Source of the DNA: Alloboseaceae bacterium BT-24-1
Lineage (GTDB): Bacteria; Pseudomonadota; Alphaproteobacteria; Rhizobiales; Beijerinckiaceae
Direction of reading: 5' to 3'
NCBI GenBank assembly: GCA_025846845.1
Contig: JAOYTL010000021.1
Location: 1-64,000, forward strand
DNA length: 64,000 nucleotides
Below the pieces are notes generated by a model, which saw only the letters and a program-made list of their open reading frames with translations, was not told the DNA's origin and did not search any database. Below, one piece after another: positions 20,266 through 28,723 of this stretch. The translations under genes and the position numbers were made by a program. The stretch's first letter is position 1, and the number at the start of each line of letters is the position of its first letter.

Positions 20266-22965
20266 ATGAGCGAAACACCGCGCCGTACGGCGCCTGACTT
20301 AGGTGGGACGATCCGCAAGCGGCTGGAACGCCTCACCATGGCGTCGCGGCTGTCTTTGGCCTGGGAGCGGCTCTGGCCAAAGCTCTGGGCGCCGCTCGGC
20401 GTCGTGCTGCTGTTTCTCGCCGTCTCCTGGTTCGGACTCTGGCTGCATTTGCCTTGGTGGGGCCGGGCCGCCGGCTCCGCCATCTTCGCTTTGGCGCTGC
20501 TTGGAAGCTTCTGGCCGGCCGTGACCGGCCGCTGGCCGAGCCGCCGCGAAGCGCTGGCCCGGCTCGACCACTCCATGGATGGTGCGCATCGCCCGGCGAC
20601 GGCGCTCGAGGATACGCTTGCCGTCGGCGGCAAGGACCCTGTCTCGCAGGCGCTGTGGACGCTGCACATGCAGCGGCAGGGCGCCCATGTCGCGGCGCTG
20701 AAGGTCGCCCCTCCGCAACCGCATATGGCCGGGCGCGACAAGCGGGCGCTGCGTGCCGCGCCTCTGGTTGCCGCTGTCGCCGGCTTCTTCGTCGCGGGAC
20801 ATGAAGTTCTGCCACGACTCACTGCAGCCTTCGACTGGCGCGGCCCGGCGCTTGCCGCCGCTGCGGTGCGGATCGACGCCTGGATCGACCCGCCAGCCTA
20901 TACGCGCATGCCGCCGATCCTGATCGACTTCGCCAGGCTGGCGAGCCCGAATTTCAACGTGCCCGAGAAGTCGACGGTGGTGGTGCGCATCGCCGGGCGT
21001 AGCGGCATGGACGTCGCGACCACCGGCCGGCTCGATGCCGTGCCGGTCGAGGGCAAGCCCGGCGAAGCTAAGCCGGCCGATGCCAAGGCCCCGCCGACGA
21101 ATACCGTCGCGGTGACGGAGAAGCGCTATCTGCTCGCCGGCGACGGCACCTTGCGCATCATCGGCTCGGGCGCTCCCGGCCAGACGCTGAGCCTGCACGC
21201 GATCATCGACCAGAAGCCGGAGATCGCTTTCGCCGAACCGCCCAAGCCGGTCAGCGGCGTGCAGGGCGGGCTCGGCATCAGCTATCGCGCCAAGGACGAT
21301 TACGGCATCGCCTCGGCCGAGGTCGTCGTCTCGCGCGTCGCTCCGCTCGCCGGCGGCCGCTCGCTGGTGGAGGCGCCCAAGCAGATCCTGCCGGTGCCGT
21401 CCTCCGGCTCCGGCGAAGACGAGATGAAGAGCACGGTCGACTTCTCGGCGCATCCCTGGGCCGGCGCCAAGGTCAATATGAGCCTCCTGGCGCGCGACGA
21501 GACCGGGCAGGAGGGGCGTAGCGAGACGGTCGAGGTCGTGCTGCCGCAGCGGACCTTCACCAAGCCGCTGGCCAAGGCGTTGGTCGAGCAGCGCCGCAAG
21601 CTGATCATGGACGTCGAGACGCGCAGAAACGTGCAGCTCGCGCTCGACGCGCTCATGATCGAGCCGGACCGCTTCATGAAGGAGACCGGCGTCTATCTCG
21701 GCATGCGCATGATCGGCGAACGGTTGCGCCGGGCCGCCAGCGACGACCAGCTGCGCGACGCAGCCGAGATGATGTGGGCGCTGGCGCTGCAGCTCGAGGA
21801 TGGCGACCTGTCGGATGCCGAAAAGGCACTGCGGGCCGCGCAGGAGAACCTGCAGCAGGCACTCGATCGCGGCGCCACCGAGGACGAGATCAAGAAGCTC
21901 ACCGAAGAGATGCGCCGGGCCATGGACCGGTTCATGCGCGAGCTTGCCCAGCAGATGCAGCGCCAGCAGCAGAACGGCGAGCGGGATCAGGCGCAGCTGC
22001 CCGAGAATTTCCGCACGGTGACGCCGCGCGACCTGCAGAACATGCTCAATCGCATCGAGGAATTGTCGAAGCGTGGCGACATGGCCGAGGCGCAGCGCCT
22101 GATGGAGGAGCTCAACAACCTCCTGAACAACCTCAAGACGGCGCGTCCTGGCCAGCAGGATCCGCGGCAGCGCGAGATGAACCAGGCGCTCGGCGATCTC
22201 GACCGGATGACGCGCGAGCAGCAGCAATTGCGCGACGAGACCTATCAGCAGGACCAGCAACGCCAGAACCGGGCCCAGCGCGGCCAGCGCCCCGGCCAGC
22301 AGCAGGCGCGTCCCGGCCAGCAGGGCCAGCGCCAGCAAGGGCAGCAGGGCCAGCGCGGGCAGCGTGGCCAGCAACCCGGACAGCAGCCTGGCGAGAGCGG
22401 TGAAGAAGGTGAGGGCGAGGACGGCCAGAACGCCGAGGGCGGGCAGGGCCAGGGCCAGGGCCTGTCGCAACGCCAGCAGGCCTTGCGCGAGCGCCTGCAG
22501 GACCTGCAGCGGCGCATGCGCGGCATGGGCGCCGATCCGGGCGAGCTCGGCGAGGCCGAGGACGCCATGCGCGATGCGGAGGGCCAGCTCGGCCAGGGTC
22601 AGGATGGGCAGGCCGTCGACGCGCAGGGTCGCGCGCTCGAAGCGCTGCGCAAGGGTGGCCAGAACCTCGCCCAGCAGATGCAGGGCGAGCCCGGCGAAGG
22701 CGAGGGCAACGAGAACGCCTATGGCGAGCCAGACGGGCGGCCGGCCGGCCGGCCTTCGGCGCAGCAGCGCGACAACAATGACCCGCTCGGGCGACCGCAG
22801 CGCCAGCGCGACTGGGCCGATGGCCGCGTGCGTGTGCCGGGTGCCGACGAGAGCGCGACACAGCGGGCGCGGCGCATCCTCGAGGAATTGCGCCGGCGCC
22901 TCGGCGACCCGCTGCGCCCGACCGAGGAGCTCGACTATCTTGAGCGCCTGCTACGGCGGAATTGA
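20266..22965 (+). CDS. TIGR02302/DUF4175 large membrane protein with Gln-rich region
   Basis: An 899-residue alphaproteobacterial protein of the TIGR02302 family (function unknown). Two transmembrane helices lie near residues 43-60 and 67-85, with a further hydrophobic stretch around 165. Then comes a large beta-rich extracytoplasmic part, a helical coiled-coil-like domain (about 440-640), and an unusual Gln/Gly/Arg-rich tract (about 665-730; DNA about 22250-22470). The C terminus ARRILEELRRRLGDPLRPTEELDYLERLLRR is the conserved family end. It sits 134 bases downstream of lysA on the same strand, its usual neighbour, and ends at a strong hairpin terminator. Confidence 0.9.
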   Translation: MSETPRRTAPDLGGTIRKRLERLTMASRLSLAWERLWPKLWAPLGVVLLFLAVSWFGLWLHLPWWGRAAGSAIFALALLGSFWPAVTGRWPSRREALARLDHSMDGAHRPATALEDTLAVGGKDPVSQALWTLHMQRQGAHVAALKVAPPQPHMAGRDKRALRAAPLVAAVAGFFVAGHEVLPRLTAAFDWRGPALAAAAVRIDAWIDPPAYTRMPPILIDFARLASPNFNVPEKSTVVVRIAGRSGMDVATTGRLDAVPVEGKPGEAKPADAKAPPTNTVAVTEKRYLLAGDGTLRIIGSGAPGQTLSLHAIIDQKPEIAFAEPPKPVSGVQGGLGISYRAKDDYGIASAEVVVSRVAPLAGGRSLVEAPKQILPVPSSGSGEDEMKSTVDFSAHPWAGAKVNMSLLARDETGQEGRSETVEVVLPQRTFTKPLAKALVEQRRKLIMDVETRRNVQLALDALMIEPDRFMKETGVYLGMRMIGERLRRAASDDQLRDAAEMMWALALQLEDGDLSDAEKALRAAQENLQQALDRGATEDEIKKLTEEMRRAMDRFMRELAQQMQRQQQNGERDQAQLPENFRTVTPRDLQNMLNRIEELSKRGDMAEAQRLMEELNNLLNNLKTARPGQQDPRQREMNQALGDLDRMTREQQQLRDETYQQDQQRQNRAQRGQRPGQQQARPGQQGQRQQGQQGQRGQRGQQPGQQPGESGEEGEGEDGQNAEGGQGQGQGLSQRQQALRERLQDLQRRMRGMGADPGELGEAEDAMRDAEGQLGQGQDGQAVDAQGRALEALRKGGQNLAQQMQGEPGEGEGNENAYGEPDGRPAGRPSAQQRDNNDPLGRPQRQRDWADGRVRVPGADESATQRARRILEELRRRLGDPLRPTEELDYLERLLRRN

Positions 22966-22967
22966 TG

Positions 22968-22992
22968 AAAGGCCGCGCTGAGCGCGGCCTTT
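22968..22992. terminator. Intrinsic terminator, probably bidirectional
   Basis: A perfect 11-bp stem (AAAGGCCGCGC at 22968-22978 with GCGCGGCCTTT at 22982-22992) and a TGA loop begins 3 bases after the TIGR02302 stop. It ends 10 bases before the stop of the convergent aminotransferase gene. The A/T-rich stem ends give a short U-run on both strands, so it can serve both genes. Confidence 0.85.
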
Positions 22993-23002
22993 CCTTTGAG
23001 AA

Positions 23003-24304
23003 TCAGCCCGCCCGATTGCCCGAGACGACCGCGAGCGCCGCGATGAAGCGGTCGAGGTCTGCCTCCGTCAGATAGGGCGCCGGGGAGATGCGGATGGTGT
23101 TGCCCTTGGCGACGCCACCGCGACGCACCGTCATCACCTTGTGCTGGTCGCGCAGCGCCGCGACGACGGCGTTGCAGTCGGCGGCGGAGCGCTTGCCCGT
23201 CAGCGCGAAGGAGGTGATGCCCGCGACCATCTCCGGGTCGTCCGGCGTCTGGATCTCGACACCTTTGAGCTCGCGCGCCCGGGCGACCCAGTAATTGCGG
23301 AGGTGGCGGTAGCGTGCCTCCTTGGCCTGCGGGCCGACCTCCTGATGCAGGGCCAGTGCGGCAGGGACAGCGAGCTGGGCGGCGAAGTTCGGCGTGCCGG
23401 TATGGATGCGCGAGCGGACATCATCCGCCTTGAAGTCCTCGTCGCCATAATGGGTGTCGATGTCGGCCAGCCGATCGCGGGCGATGTACATGACGCCGAC
23501 GCCAAGCGGCGCGCCGATCCATTTGTGCAGGTTGAAGCCGATGAAATCGACGCCGAGGTCCTTGGCCTTGAAGTCGACCTGACCCCAGCTATGGGCGGCG
23601 TCGAGGATGACGTCGATGCCGCGCGCCTTGGCCATGGCGGCAAGCTCCTTGACCGGCATCATCAGCCCGGTGCGGTGGCTGATATGGGTGAGCAGCAGCA
23701 GCTTCGTCTTCGGATTGGCCTTGAGCGCGGCCTCATAGGCTGCCAGCACATTGGCCTTGGTCGCTGGCTCGGGGATGTCGAATTTTGCGACCTCGACGCC
23801 GCGCCGGCCCTTGAGCCAGTTCATCGCGTACTGCATCGAATCATAGTCAAGATCGGCATAGAGCACGCCGTCGCCGGGTTTCAGCTTGTTGTAGCCGGCG
23901 ATCAGGGTCTGCAGCGCTTCGGTCGCGCCACGGGTCAGCGCGATCTCCTCGCGCGCCACGCCGAGGAACCCAGCCACCGGCGTGCGGACGTCGTCGAGGT
24001 CCTGGCCGATCTTGGTGCGGGCGTAGACCGTATTCTCGAAGTTCACGAAGTCGGTCAGGCGCTTGTATTCGGCCTTCACCGGCTCGGCCATGATGCCCCA
24101 ATAGCCGTTCTCCAGGTTCACCATGTCGGGCGTGACGCTGTAGAGGCGCCGGACCGAATCCCAATAGCCGGTGTCGGTGCCGAGGCCGCTCGTCGGCAGG
24201 GCCGGAAGCGAGCGAGCGAGGGCGGGGGCTGCTGCTACGGCGAAGGCGGCAGTGCCGAGCGCGGCGAGCAGCGTGCGGCGGCTGAGGGCGGTCTGGTCGG
24301 TCAT
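23003..24304 (-). CDS. Tat-exported class V PLP-dependent aminotransferase-like enzyme
   Basis: A 433-residue protein with a twin-arginine signal (SRRTLLAAL then a hydrophobic stretch ending ALA, residues 9-30), followed by a class V aminotransferase domain like isopenicillin-N epimerase / cysteine desulfurase relatives. PLP Asp and His lie in DVILDAAHSWGQVDF; the Schiff-base Lys is in GFNLHKWIGAPLG. A Tat signal fits export of a folded, cofactor-loaded enzyme to the periplasm, which is uncommon for PLP enzymes. The ATG at 24304 has AGGAAA upstream. Substrate is not deducible. Confidence 0.88.
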   Translation of the reverse strand: MTDQTALSRRTLLAALGTAAFAVAAAPALARSLPALPTSGLGTDTGYWDSVRRLYSVTPDMVNLENGYWGIMAEPVKAEYKRLTDFVNFENTVYARTKIGQDLDDVRTPVAGFLGVAREEIALTRGATEALQTLIAGYNKLKPGDGVLYADLDYDSMQYAMNWLKGRRGVEVAKFDIPEPATKANVLAAYEAALKANPKTKLLLLTHISHRTGLMMPVKELAAMAKARGIDVILDAAHSWGQVDFKAKDLGVDFIGFNLHKWIGAPLGVGVMYIARDRLADIDTHYGDEDFKADDVRSRIHTGTPNFAAQLAVPAALALHQEVGPQAKEARYRHLRNYWVARARELKGVEIQTPDDPEMVAGITSFALTGKRSAADCNAVVAALRDQHKVMTVRRGGVAKGNTIRISPAPYLTEADLDRFIAALAVVSGNRAG

Positions 24305-24437
24305 GGCGGGTTTTTCCTGAGGTGGTGGCCCTCGCTAGACACCGGCTGTTTCAGGGGCATGACGCTGGCAGGGCCGATTTATCCCCGCCCTGCGAAACCG
24401 GTGCATACTCGCGCAAAGCGCCAACGGGAGTGCCGCC

Positions 24438-25040
24438 ATGTCGATGCAGGGATCGCCAGCCGAAGAAGCGCCGAACGAGGAGCCGCAGGTTCCGCGGGCG
24501 CCGGATCTTGCCGTCACCGTCGCGCGGCTCGCCCGCCTGGCGCCGATCGGCAAGGCCGAGCTGATGAACAACATCGCCCTGCATTTCGACCGTCTCGCCG
24601 CCGAGGCCGATCTGAGGACGCCGTTGCGCGTCTGCCATTTCCTGGCGCAGGCCGCGCACGAGACCGACCGTTTCCGCACGCTGGAGGAGAAGGGCGGGAA
24701 GAAGCAGTTCGCTCGCTACGAAGGCCGCGCCGATCTCGGCAACACCGAGCCCGGCGATGGTGCGCGCTATCACGGGCGCGGCATTTTCCAGCTGACTGGC
24801 CGGGCCAATTACAAGCGCATCGGGCGGATGCTGAACGTCGATCTCGAAGGGCGGCCGGAGCTGGCGCTCGACCCGCGTATCTCGGTCCAGATCGCCTTTG
24901 CCTACTGGCGCGATCGCAAGATCAACGCCGCGGCCGATCGCGATGACGCGGCGCGCATCACCCAGCTGATCAATGGCGGCGCCAACGGCCTCGCCGACCG
25001 CCGGCAATTGCTGACGACGGCGAAGGGCATCTGGTTCTAA
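24438..25040 (+). CDS. Glycoside hydrolase family 19 (chitinase/endolysin-like)
   Basis: A 200-residue single-domain GH19 protein. The first catalytic Glu is at residue 75 in FLAQAAHETDRFRTLEE, and the substrate-groove signature is YHGRGIFQLTGRANYKRIG. There is no signal peptide: the N terminus is acidic and Pro-rich. Bacterial GH19 proteins of this size and without export signals are often phage endolysins that cut murein. No holin, spanin or other phage gene is adjacent, so it is either a domesticated phage lysin or a housekeeping muramidase-like enzyme. The ATG at 24438 has GGGAG upstream. It converges with the next gene (3-base gap). Confidence 0.87.
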   Translation: MSMQGSPAEEAPNEEPQVPRAPDLAVTVARLARLAPIGKAELMNNIALHFDRLAAEADLRTPLRVCHFLAQAAHETDRFRTLEEKGGKKQFARYEGRADLGNTEPGDGARYHGRGIFQLTGRANYKRIGRMLNVDLEGRPELALDPRISVQIAFAYWRDRKINAAADRDDAARITQLINGGANGLADRRQLLTTAKGIWF

Positions 25041-25043
25041 GCC

Positions 25044-26198
25044 TCAGCGGTGACCGGCCTTCAGCGCCTGGTCGAGATCGGCATAGAGATCGTCAACGTC
25101 CTCGATGCCGGTCGAGAGGCGCAGCAAGTCTGGCGGGCAGGGCGAGCCGGCACCCTCGATCGAGGCGCGGTGCTCGATCAGGCTCTCGACACCGCCGAGC
25201 GAGGTGGCGCGCTTGTAGAGCTCGACATGGGCGGCCGACTTGATCGCCGCTGCCTCGCCGCCGCTGACCTGGACCGAGAGCATGAAACCGAAACCGCCCT
25301 CCATCTGGCGCGCCGCGATGTCATGGCCGGGATGCTGCGGCAGGCCGGGGTAGAGCACCCGCGAGACCAGCGGGTGGGCGGACAGCTTCTGCGCCAGTGC
25401 CATGGCCGAGGCCGACTGGCGCTCCTGCCGGACATGGAGCGTGCGCATGCCGCGCATCAGCAGATAGGCCTCGAATGGGCCGAGGATGCCGCCCTGGCCC
25501 TTGCGCACGGTCTTGATGCGGGCCCAGAAATCGTCGTCCTGCCGGGCACAGAGCGCGCCGGCGATCACATCGGAATGGCCGTTGAGCACCTTCGTAGCGG
25601 CATGCATGACGATGTTGGCGCCGAGTGTGAGCGGGCGGGTGTGCACAGGCGAGGCGCAGGTCGAGTCGACTGCGAGCCTAGCGCCTGCCGCATGGGTGAT
25701 CTCTGCGGCGGCAGCGATGTCGGTGATGGTCCAGAGCGGGTTGGATGGCGTTTCAATCCAGACCAGCTTGGTGACGCCGGGCTTCACGGCGGCCTTCAGC
25801 TTGTTGAGATCGTCGGTCTCGACGAAGTCGATCTTCAGCCCCCAGCGCGTCGCCTCGGTCAGCAGCCAGGAACGCAGCGCCCAGTACATCACCTTGGAGG
25901 CAACGACGTGATCGCCAGGGGACAGCGCCTGGAACACGGCGGTCGCTGCCGCCATGCCCGAGCCGAACAGCAGGGCGCCGGCCTTGGCCTCCTCCAGCAT
26001 GGCGAGCACGGCCTGCGCCTCGTGCACCGTCTCATTGTCCGGTCGGCCATAGATGAAGCCTGAGGAATAGGCGTTGTCCTCGTCGCGGATATAGGTGGTG
26101 GCGACATGGATCGGCGGCACCACGGCCTTGGTCAGCGGGTCGATCTTGCCCATCGCCTGCGCAGCGAGCGAACGGGGATGGAGCGGGCGCGCGGTCAT
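25044..26198 (-). CDS. Cys/Met metabolism PLP enzyme (cystathionine gamma-synthase / O-succinylhomoserine sulfhydrylase family)
   Basis: A 384-residue gamma-family PLP enzyme. The PLP phosphate loop is LFGSGMAAATAVF, the PLP ring Asp is in AVDSTCASP, and the Schiff-base Lys is in HAATKVLNGHSDVIAGAL. Length fits MetB/MetZ/MetC-type enzymes; which of these it is cannot be settled by motifs alone. PPIHVATTYIRDEDN and IYGRPDNETVHEAQ resemble cystathionine gamma-synthase-like members. The 106-base upstream interval shows ATGAGA / TCTCAT arms at 26220-26225 and 26235-26240, a possible regulator site, and no SAM riboswitch that I can recognise. Confidence 0.88.
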   Translation of the reverse strand: MTARPLHPRSLAAQAMGKIDPLTKAVVPPIHVATTYIRDEDNAYSSGFIYGRPDNETVHEAQAVLAMLEEAKAGALLFGSGMAAATAVFQALSPGDHVVASKVMYWALRSWLLTEATRWGLKIDFVETDDLNKLKAAVKPGVTKLVWIETPSNPLWTITDIAAAAEITHAAGARLAVDSTCASPVHTRPLTLGANIVMHAATKVLNGHSDVIAGALCARQDDDFWARIKTVRKGQGGILGPFEAYLLMRGMRTLHVRQERQSASAMALAQKLSAHPLVSRVLYPGLPQHPGHDIAARQMEGGFGFMLSVQVSGGEAAAIKSAAHVELYKRATSLGGVESLIEHRASIEGAGSPCPPDLLRLSTGIEDVDDLYADLDQALKAGHR

Positions 26199-26304
26199 GG
26201 ATGATCCAATTCTTCTACTATGAGAGACGATTCATCTCATTCAGTTTGCTGCAGTGCAAGAGGCCCGTCTTGCCCGGAGCGCAGATGCACCCCATCCTTG
26301 CCGC

Positions 26305-26814
26305 ATGAGCATATCGACAGATCAGGCTGGCCGTCAGCCGGCAGTATGGATTTCCGTCCTCATTGCCATCCTGGCGGTGGTGGCGGCTTCGCTGATCGGC
26401 AGCGCGGTGACGGTGCCGCAGATCCCCGGCTGGTATGCTGGCCTCGCCAAGCCATTCTTCAATCCGCCGAACTGGCTGTTCGCTCCGGTCTGGACGGCTT
26501 TATTCGCACTGATGGCGCTGGCTGCTTTTCGCATCTTGCGCCTGCCGAATGGTACGCCGGGCAGGGTGCAGGCGCTGCTCGCCTACCACGTCCAGCTTGC
26601 GCTCAATATGCTCTGGTCCTGCGTGTTCTTCGGCCTGAACAGTCCCGCGGGCGGGCTCGTCGTGATCGCGCTGCTGCTGGTGGCGATGGTCTGGACGATG
26701 CGGTGTTTCGCAGGGCTGGGCGACAGGCTGTCCGTGGCCCTGTTCGTCCCCTATCTCGCCTGGGTCTCGTTCGCGAGCCTGCTCAATGCCTCGATCTGGT
26801 GGCTGAATCGCTGA
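26305..26814 (+). CDS. tspO: TspO/MBR family membrane protein
   Basis: A 169-residue five-helix membrane protein. The family hallmarks are present: PGWYAGLAKPFFNPPNWLF with the Pro/Trp-rich PxWxF loop, followed by APVWTALFALMALAAFRI, LNMLWSCVFFGLNSPAGG, and the last helix with PYLAWVSFASLLNASIWWLN. TspO binds porphyrins and cholesterol-like ligands and affects tetrapyrrole-linked regulation in alphaproteobacteria. The start at ATG 26305 is chosen because the upstream extension is not membrane-protein-like; no clear ribosome site is present. Confidence 0.93.
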   Translation: MSISTDQAGRQPAVWISVLIAILAVVAASLIGSAVTVPQIPGWYAGLAKPFFNPPNWLFAPVWTALFALMALAAFRILRLPNGTPGRVQALLAYHVQLALNMLWSCVFFGLNSPAGGLVVIALLLVAMVWTMRCFAGLGDRLSVALFVPYLAWVSFASLLNASIWWLNR

Positions 26815-26826
26815 GCCAGCAGGCTC

Positions 26827-27201
26827 TTACCCGATCGAGCGCTCGATCACGCGCAGCACCGTCTCGCGCAGTTCGGCGATGGTGAAGGGCTTGGTCATCA
26901 CCTCCTCGACGATCGTCTCCAGGCTCTTGGCCCGTTCGCGCTGCTCGGCATAGCCGGTCATCAGCATGATGGTGAGGTCGGGGAATTGCTGCTTGGCGGC
27001 GAGCGCCAGCGCGATGCCGTCCATCAGCGGCATGCGGATATCGGTGAGCAGCAGGTCGAAATGACCTTGCTCGGCCATCAGGATGTCGAGCGCCTCGGCT
27101 CCGTCGCCGGCGGTCAGGCAATCGTGCCCGTCCATGGCGAGGCCGCGCGCAACCAGCGAGCGCAGGCTCTCTTCGTCGTCGACCACGAGAATACGCGACA
27201 T
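26827..27201 (-). CDS. cpdR: Single-domain response regulator, CpdR-like
   Basis: A 124-residue receiver domain with no output domain. Acidic residues DDE at 8-10, phospho-Asp54 in LLLTDIRMPLMDG, Thr in MTGYAEQRERA and Lys in MTKPFTIAELRE. In alphaproteobacteria CpdR, when unphosphorylated, primes ClpXP for cell-cycle proteolysis. The sequence resembles CpdR across its length, but receivers are alike and I rate the specific name as probable. It starts 3 bases after the hpt stop, so they share a transcript. Confidence 0.78.
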   Translation of the reverse strand: MSRILVVDDEESLRSLVARGLAMDGHDCLTAGDGAEALDILMAEQGHFDLLLTDIRMPLMDGIALALAAKQQFPDLTIMLMTGYAEQRERAKSLETIVEEVMTKPFTIAELRETVLRVIERSIG

Positions 27202-27204
27202 GGA

Positions 27205-27765
27205 TCAGATCCCCGGCAGGCCGGCCTGGTCGGCGGTCTCGATCACGCCGACATAGGGCAACTGGCGGTAGGAATGGGCGACGTCCATGCCGTAGCCGAC
27301 GACGAAATAATCGGGGCACTCGAAGCCGACATAGTCCGCCTGGATATTGACGGCGCGCTTGGCCGGCTTCTCGAGCAGGACGGCGGTGGAGACCCGGGCG
27401 GCCCCCCGCGCGGCCAGCAGATCCTTGGCGAAGGCGAGCGTGCGGCCGGATTCGAGGATGTCGTCGACTAGCAGCACCTGCCTGCCGCGCACATCGCTCT
27501 GGACGTCGCGCAGGATCTCGACCTGGCCGGAAGAGATGGTGGCGGCGCGATAGCTGGAGAGGTGCACGAACTCGACCTGCGGGGTCATGCCGGTGCGATG
27601 CATGGCCCGGATCAGGTCGGCGACGAACATGAAGCTGCCTTTCAGCACCGCGACGACGAGCAAATCCTCACCGGAATCGGCTGCGATCTCGGCAGCCATT
27701 TCGGCATTGCGGGCGGCGATCGCAGCCTCGTCGTAGAGAACGCGGATACGCTGGGGCTGGGACAT
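27205..27765 (-). CDS. hpt: Hypoxanthine phosphoribosyltransferase
   Basis: A 186-residue type I phosphoribosyltransferase. The PRPP-binding motif is VLLVDDILESGRTL; LKGSFMFVADLIRA and the C-terminal YVGFECPDYFVVGYGMD identify the hypoxanthine/guanine group. It salvages purine bases to IMP/GMP. ATG at 27765. cpdR follows immediately downstream on the same strand; a small hairpin at 27818-27837 lies upstream, between it and the zinc-ribbon gene. Confidence 0.95.
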   Translation of the reverse strand: MSQPQRIRVLYDEAAIAARNAEMAAEIAADSGEDLLVVAVLKGSFMFVADLIRAMHRTGMTPQVEFVHLSSYRAATISSGQVEILRDVQSDVRGRQVLLVDDILESGRTLAFAKDLLAARGAARVSTAVLLEKPAKRAVNIQADYVGFECPDYFVVGYGMDVAHSYRQLPYVGVIETADQAGLPGI

Positions 27766-27817
27766 CGACGACCATTCCTTTCGGCGCAGGCCCGTGCCCG
27801 CGCAGCCCCGTGATCGC

Positions 27818-27837
27818 GGGCTAAACTGTTTAAGCCC
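27818..27837 (-). terminator. Small bulged hairpin between the zinc-ribbon gene and hpt
   Basis: GGGC-TAAAC (27818-27826) and GTTTA-A-GCCC (27828-27837) pair around a 1-base centre with one bulge. It is downstream of the zinc-ribbon gene and upstream of hpt, both minus strand. There is no U-run, so it may be a weak terminator, a leader hairpin, or chance. Confidence 0.35.
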
Positions 27838-27895
27838 AAGTCATAGCGTCGGTCCGCGGACAATTGAAGCGGCCGCGGCCAAGGGGTGTGGGAAA

Positions 27896-28723
27896 TCAGT
27901 AGAGAGCGGCGATGCCGTTGGGGTTATTCGCGCCGAAGCGCAACTGGACCGAGCGGCCGTTCTCGGGCGGCGAGGCGAGGCGAGCGCGAAAATGCATCAA
28001 CTCGGCGGATTCGAGCGAAGCACGCGGCGGCTCCGTCGTCCAGCTGTAGAGCACCTTGCCGTCCTCGGCCTGCACCGTCACCGTGATCGGCGGCACCTTG
28101 GCCGAGCCCCTGGTGATGTTGGTGACGTCGCCTGTGACGACCAGGAAACGCCCTTGCGGGTCCTGGACCAGCTCGCTTTCGACGGCGCTGAAGGCGAGAC
28201 CGCGAACGTTCACCGGCAGGCCGATTTTCGCGTAAAGGTCAGCGAATTGCGGCATCGCCCAAACGACGCGCTCGCGTTGCCAGAAGCCGAGCCCGAGTAT
28301 GGCGACGCCCGCCACCACGAGGATGGTAGCGGCAGCCGGGGGAAGGCGTGCAAACGGGTTGCGGACGGTAGTCCAGTTGCGCTTCCGAGGAGAGGGCGGC
28401 AACGGTGCTGCGTCCGACTGCGAGAGCTCGGTCCGCTCGGCTGCGATCGCCGAAATATCGGCATCGATCTCGGCGGCGCGGCGCAGTTCCTCCTCCAGCT
28501 CAGCCGCGGTCTGCTCGGGGCTGGGAGCGGTAGGAAGGTCCGGGACCGCGGCGTCCAGGTCGGACTGCAGAATGTCGTTCGTTGGCCGCTGCTCTGCGAC
28601 CTGTGGAGCTTCGATCTGCCAGGTCGTCTGACAGCTGGCACAACGCACCTTGCGACCGCCGGCCCCGATCTTGGCCTCGGCGATCTCATATCGGCTGGCG
28701 CAGTTGGGGCAGACGATCAGCAT
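27896..28723 (-). CDS. MJ0042-type zinc-ribbon membrane protein (DUF3426-like)
   Basis: A 275-residue protein. The N-terminal zinc ribbon is CPNCASRYEI...CASC (residues about 5-27, four Cys), followed by an acidic linker, a transmembrane helix around residues 155-175 (AATILVVAGVAILGLGFW), and an extracytoplasmic DUF3426-like beta domain with VTGDVTNITRGSAKVPPITV. The family is common next to ftsE in alphaproteobacteria; its function is unknown. The ATG at 28723 starts the zinc ribbon directly (MLIVCPNC); the open frame extends far upstream but that part is not family-like. It is divergent from ftsE across 311 bases. Confidence 0.87.
   Translation of the reverse strand: MLIVCPNCASRYEIAEAKIGAGGRKVRCASCQTTWQIEAPQVAEQRPTNDILQSDLDAAVPDLPTAPSPEQTAAELEEELRRAAEIDADISAIAAERTELSQSDAAPLPPSPRKRNWTTVRNPFARLPPAAATILVVAGVAILGLGFWQRERVVWAMPQFADLYAKIGLPVNVRGLAFSAVESELVQDPQGRFLVVTGDVTNITRGSAKVPPITVTVQAEDGKVLYSWTTEPPRASLESAELMHFRARLASPPENGRSVQLRFGANNPNGIAALY

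Noticed and set aside
20299..22470. Leu/Arg/His-rich minus-strand frame opposite the TIGR02302 gene
   Set aside because: A mirror of the Gln/Ala-rich coding sequence; repeats such as LLALALLA arise from the complement of Gln-rich codons.
26199..26304. Possible SAM riboswitch before the Cys/Met PLP enzyme gene
   Set aside because: The leader is about 100 bases and lacks a recognisable SAM-II or SAM-I pairing pattern; only a short ATGAGA/TCTCAT dyad is present.
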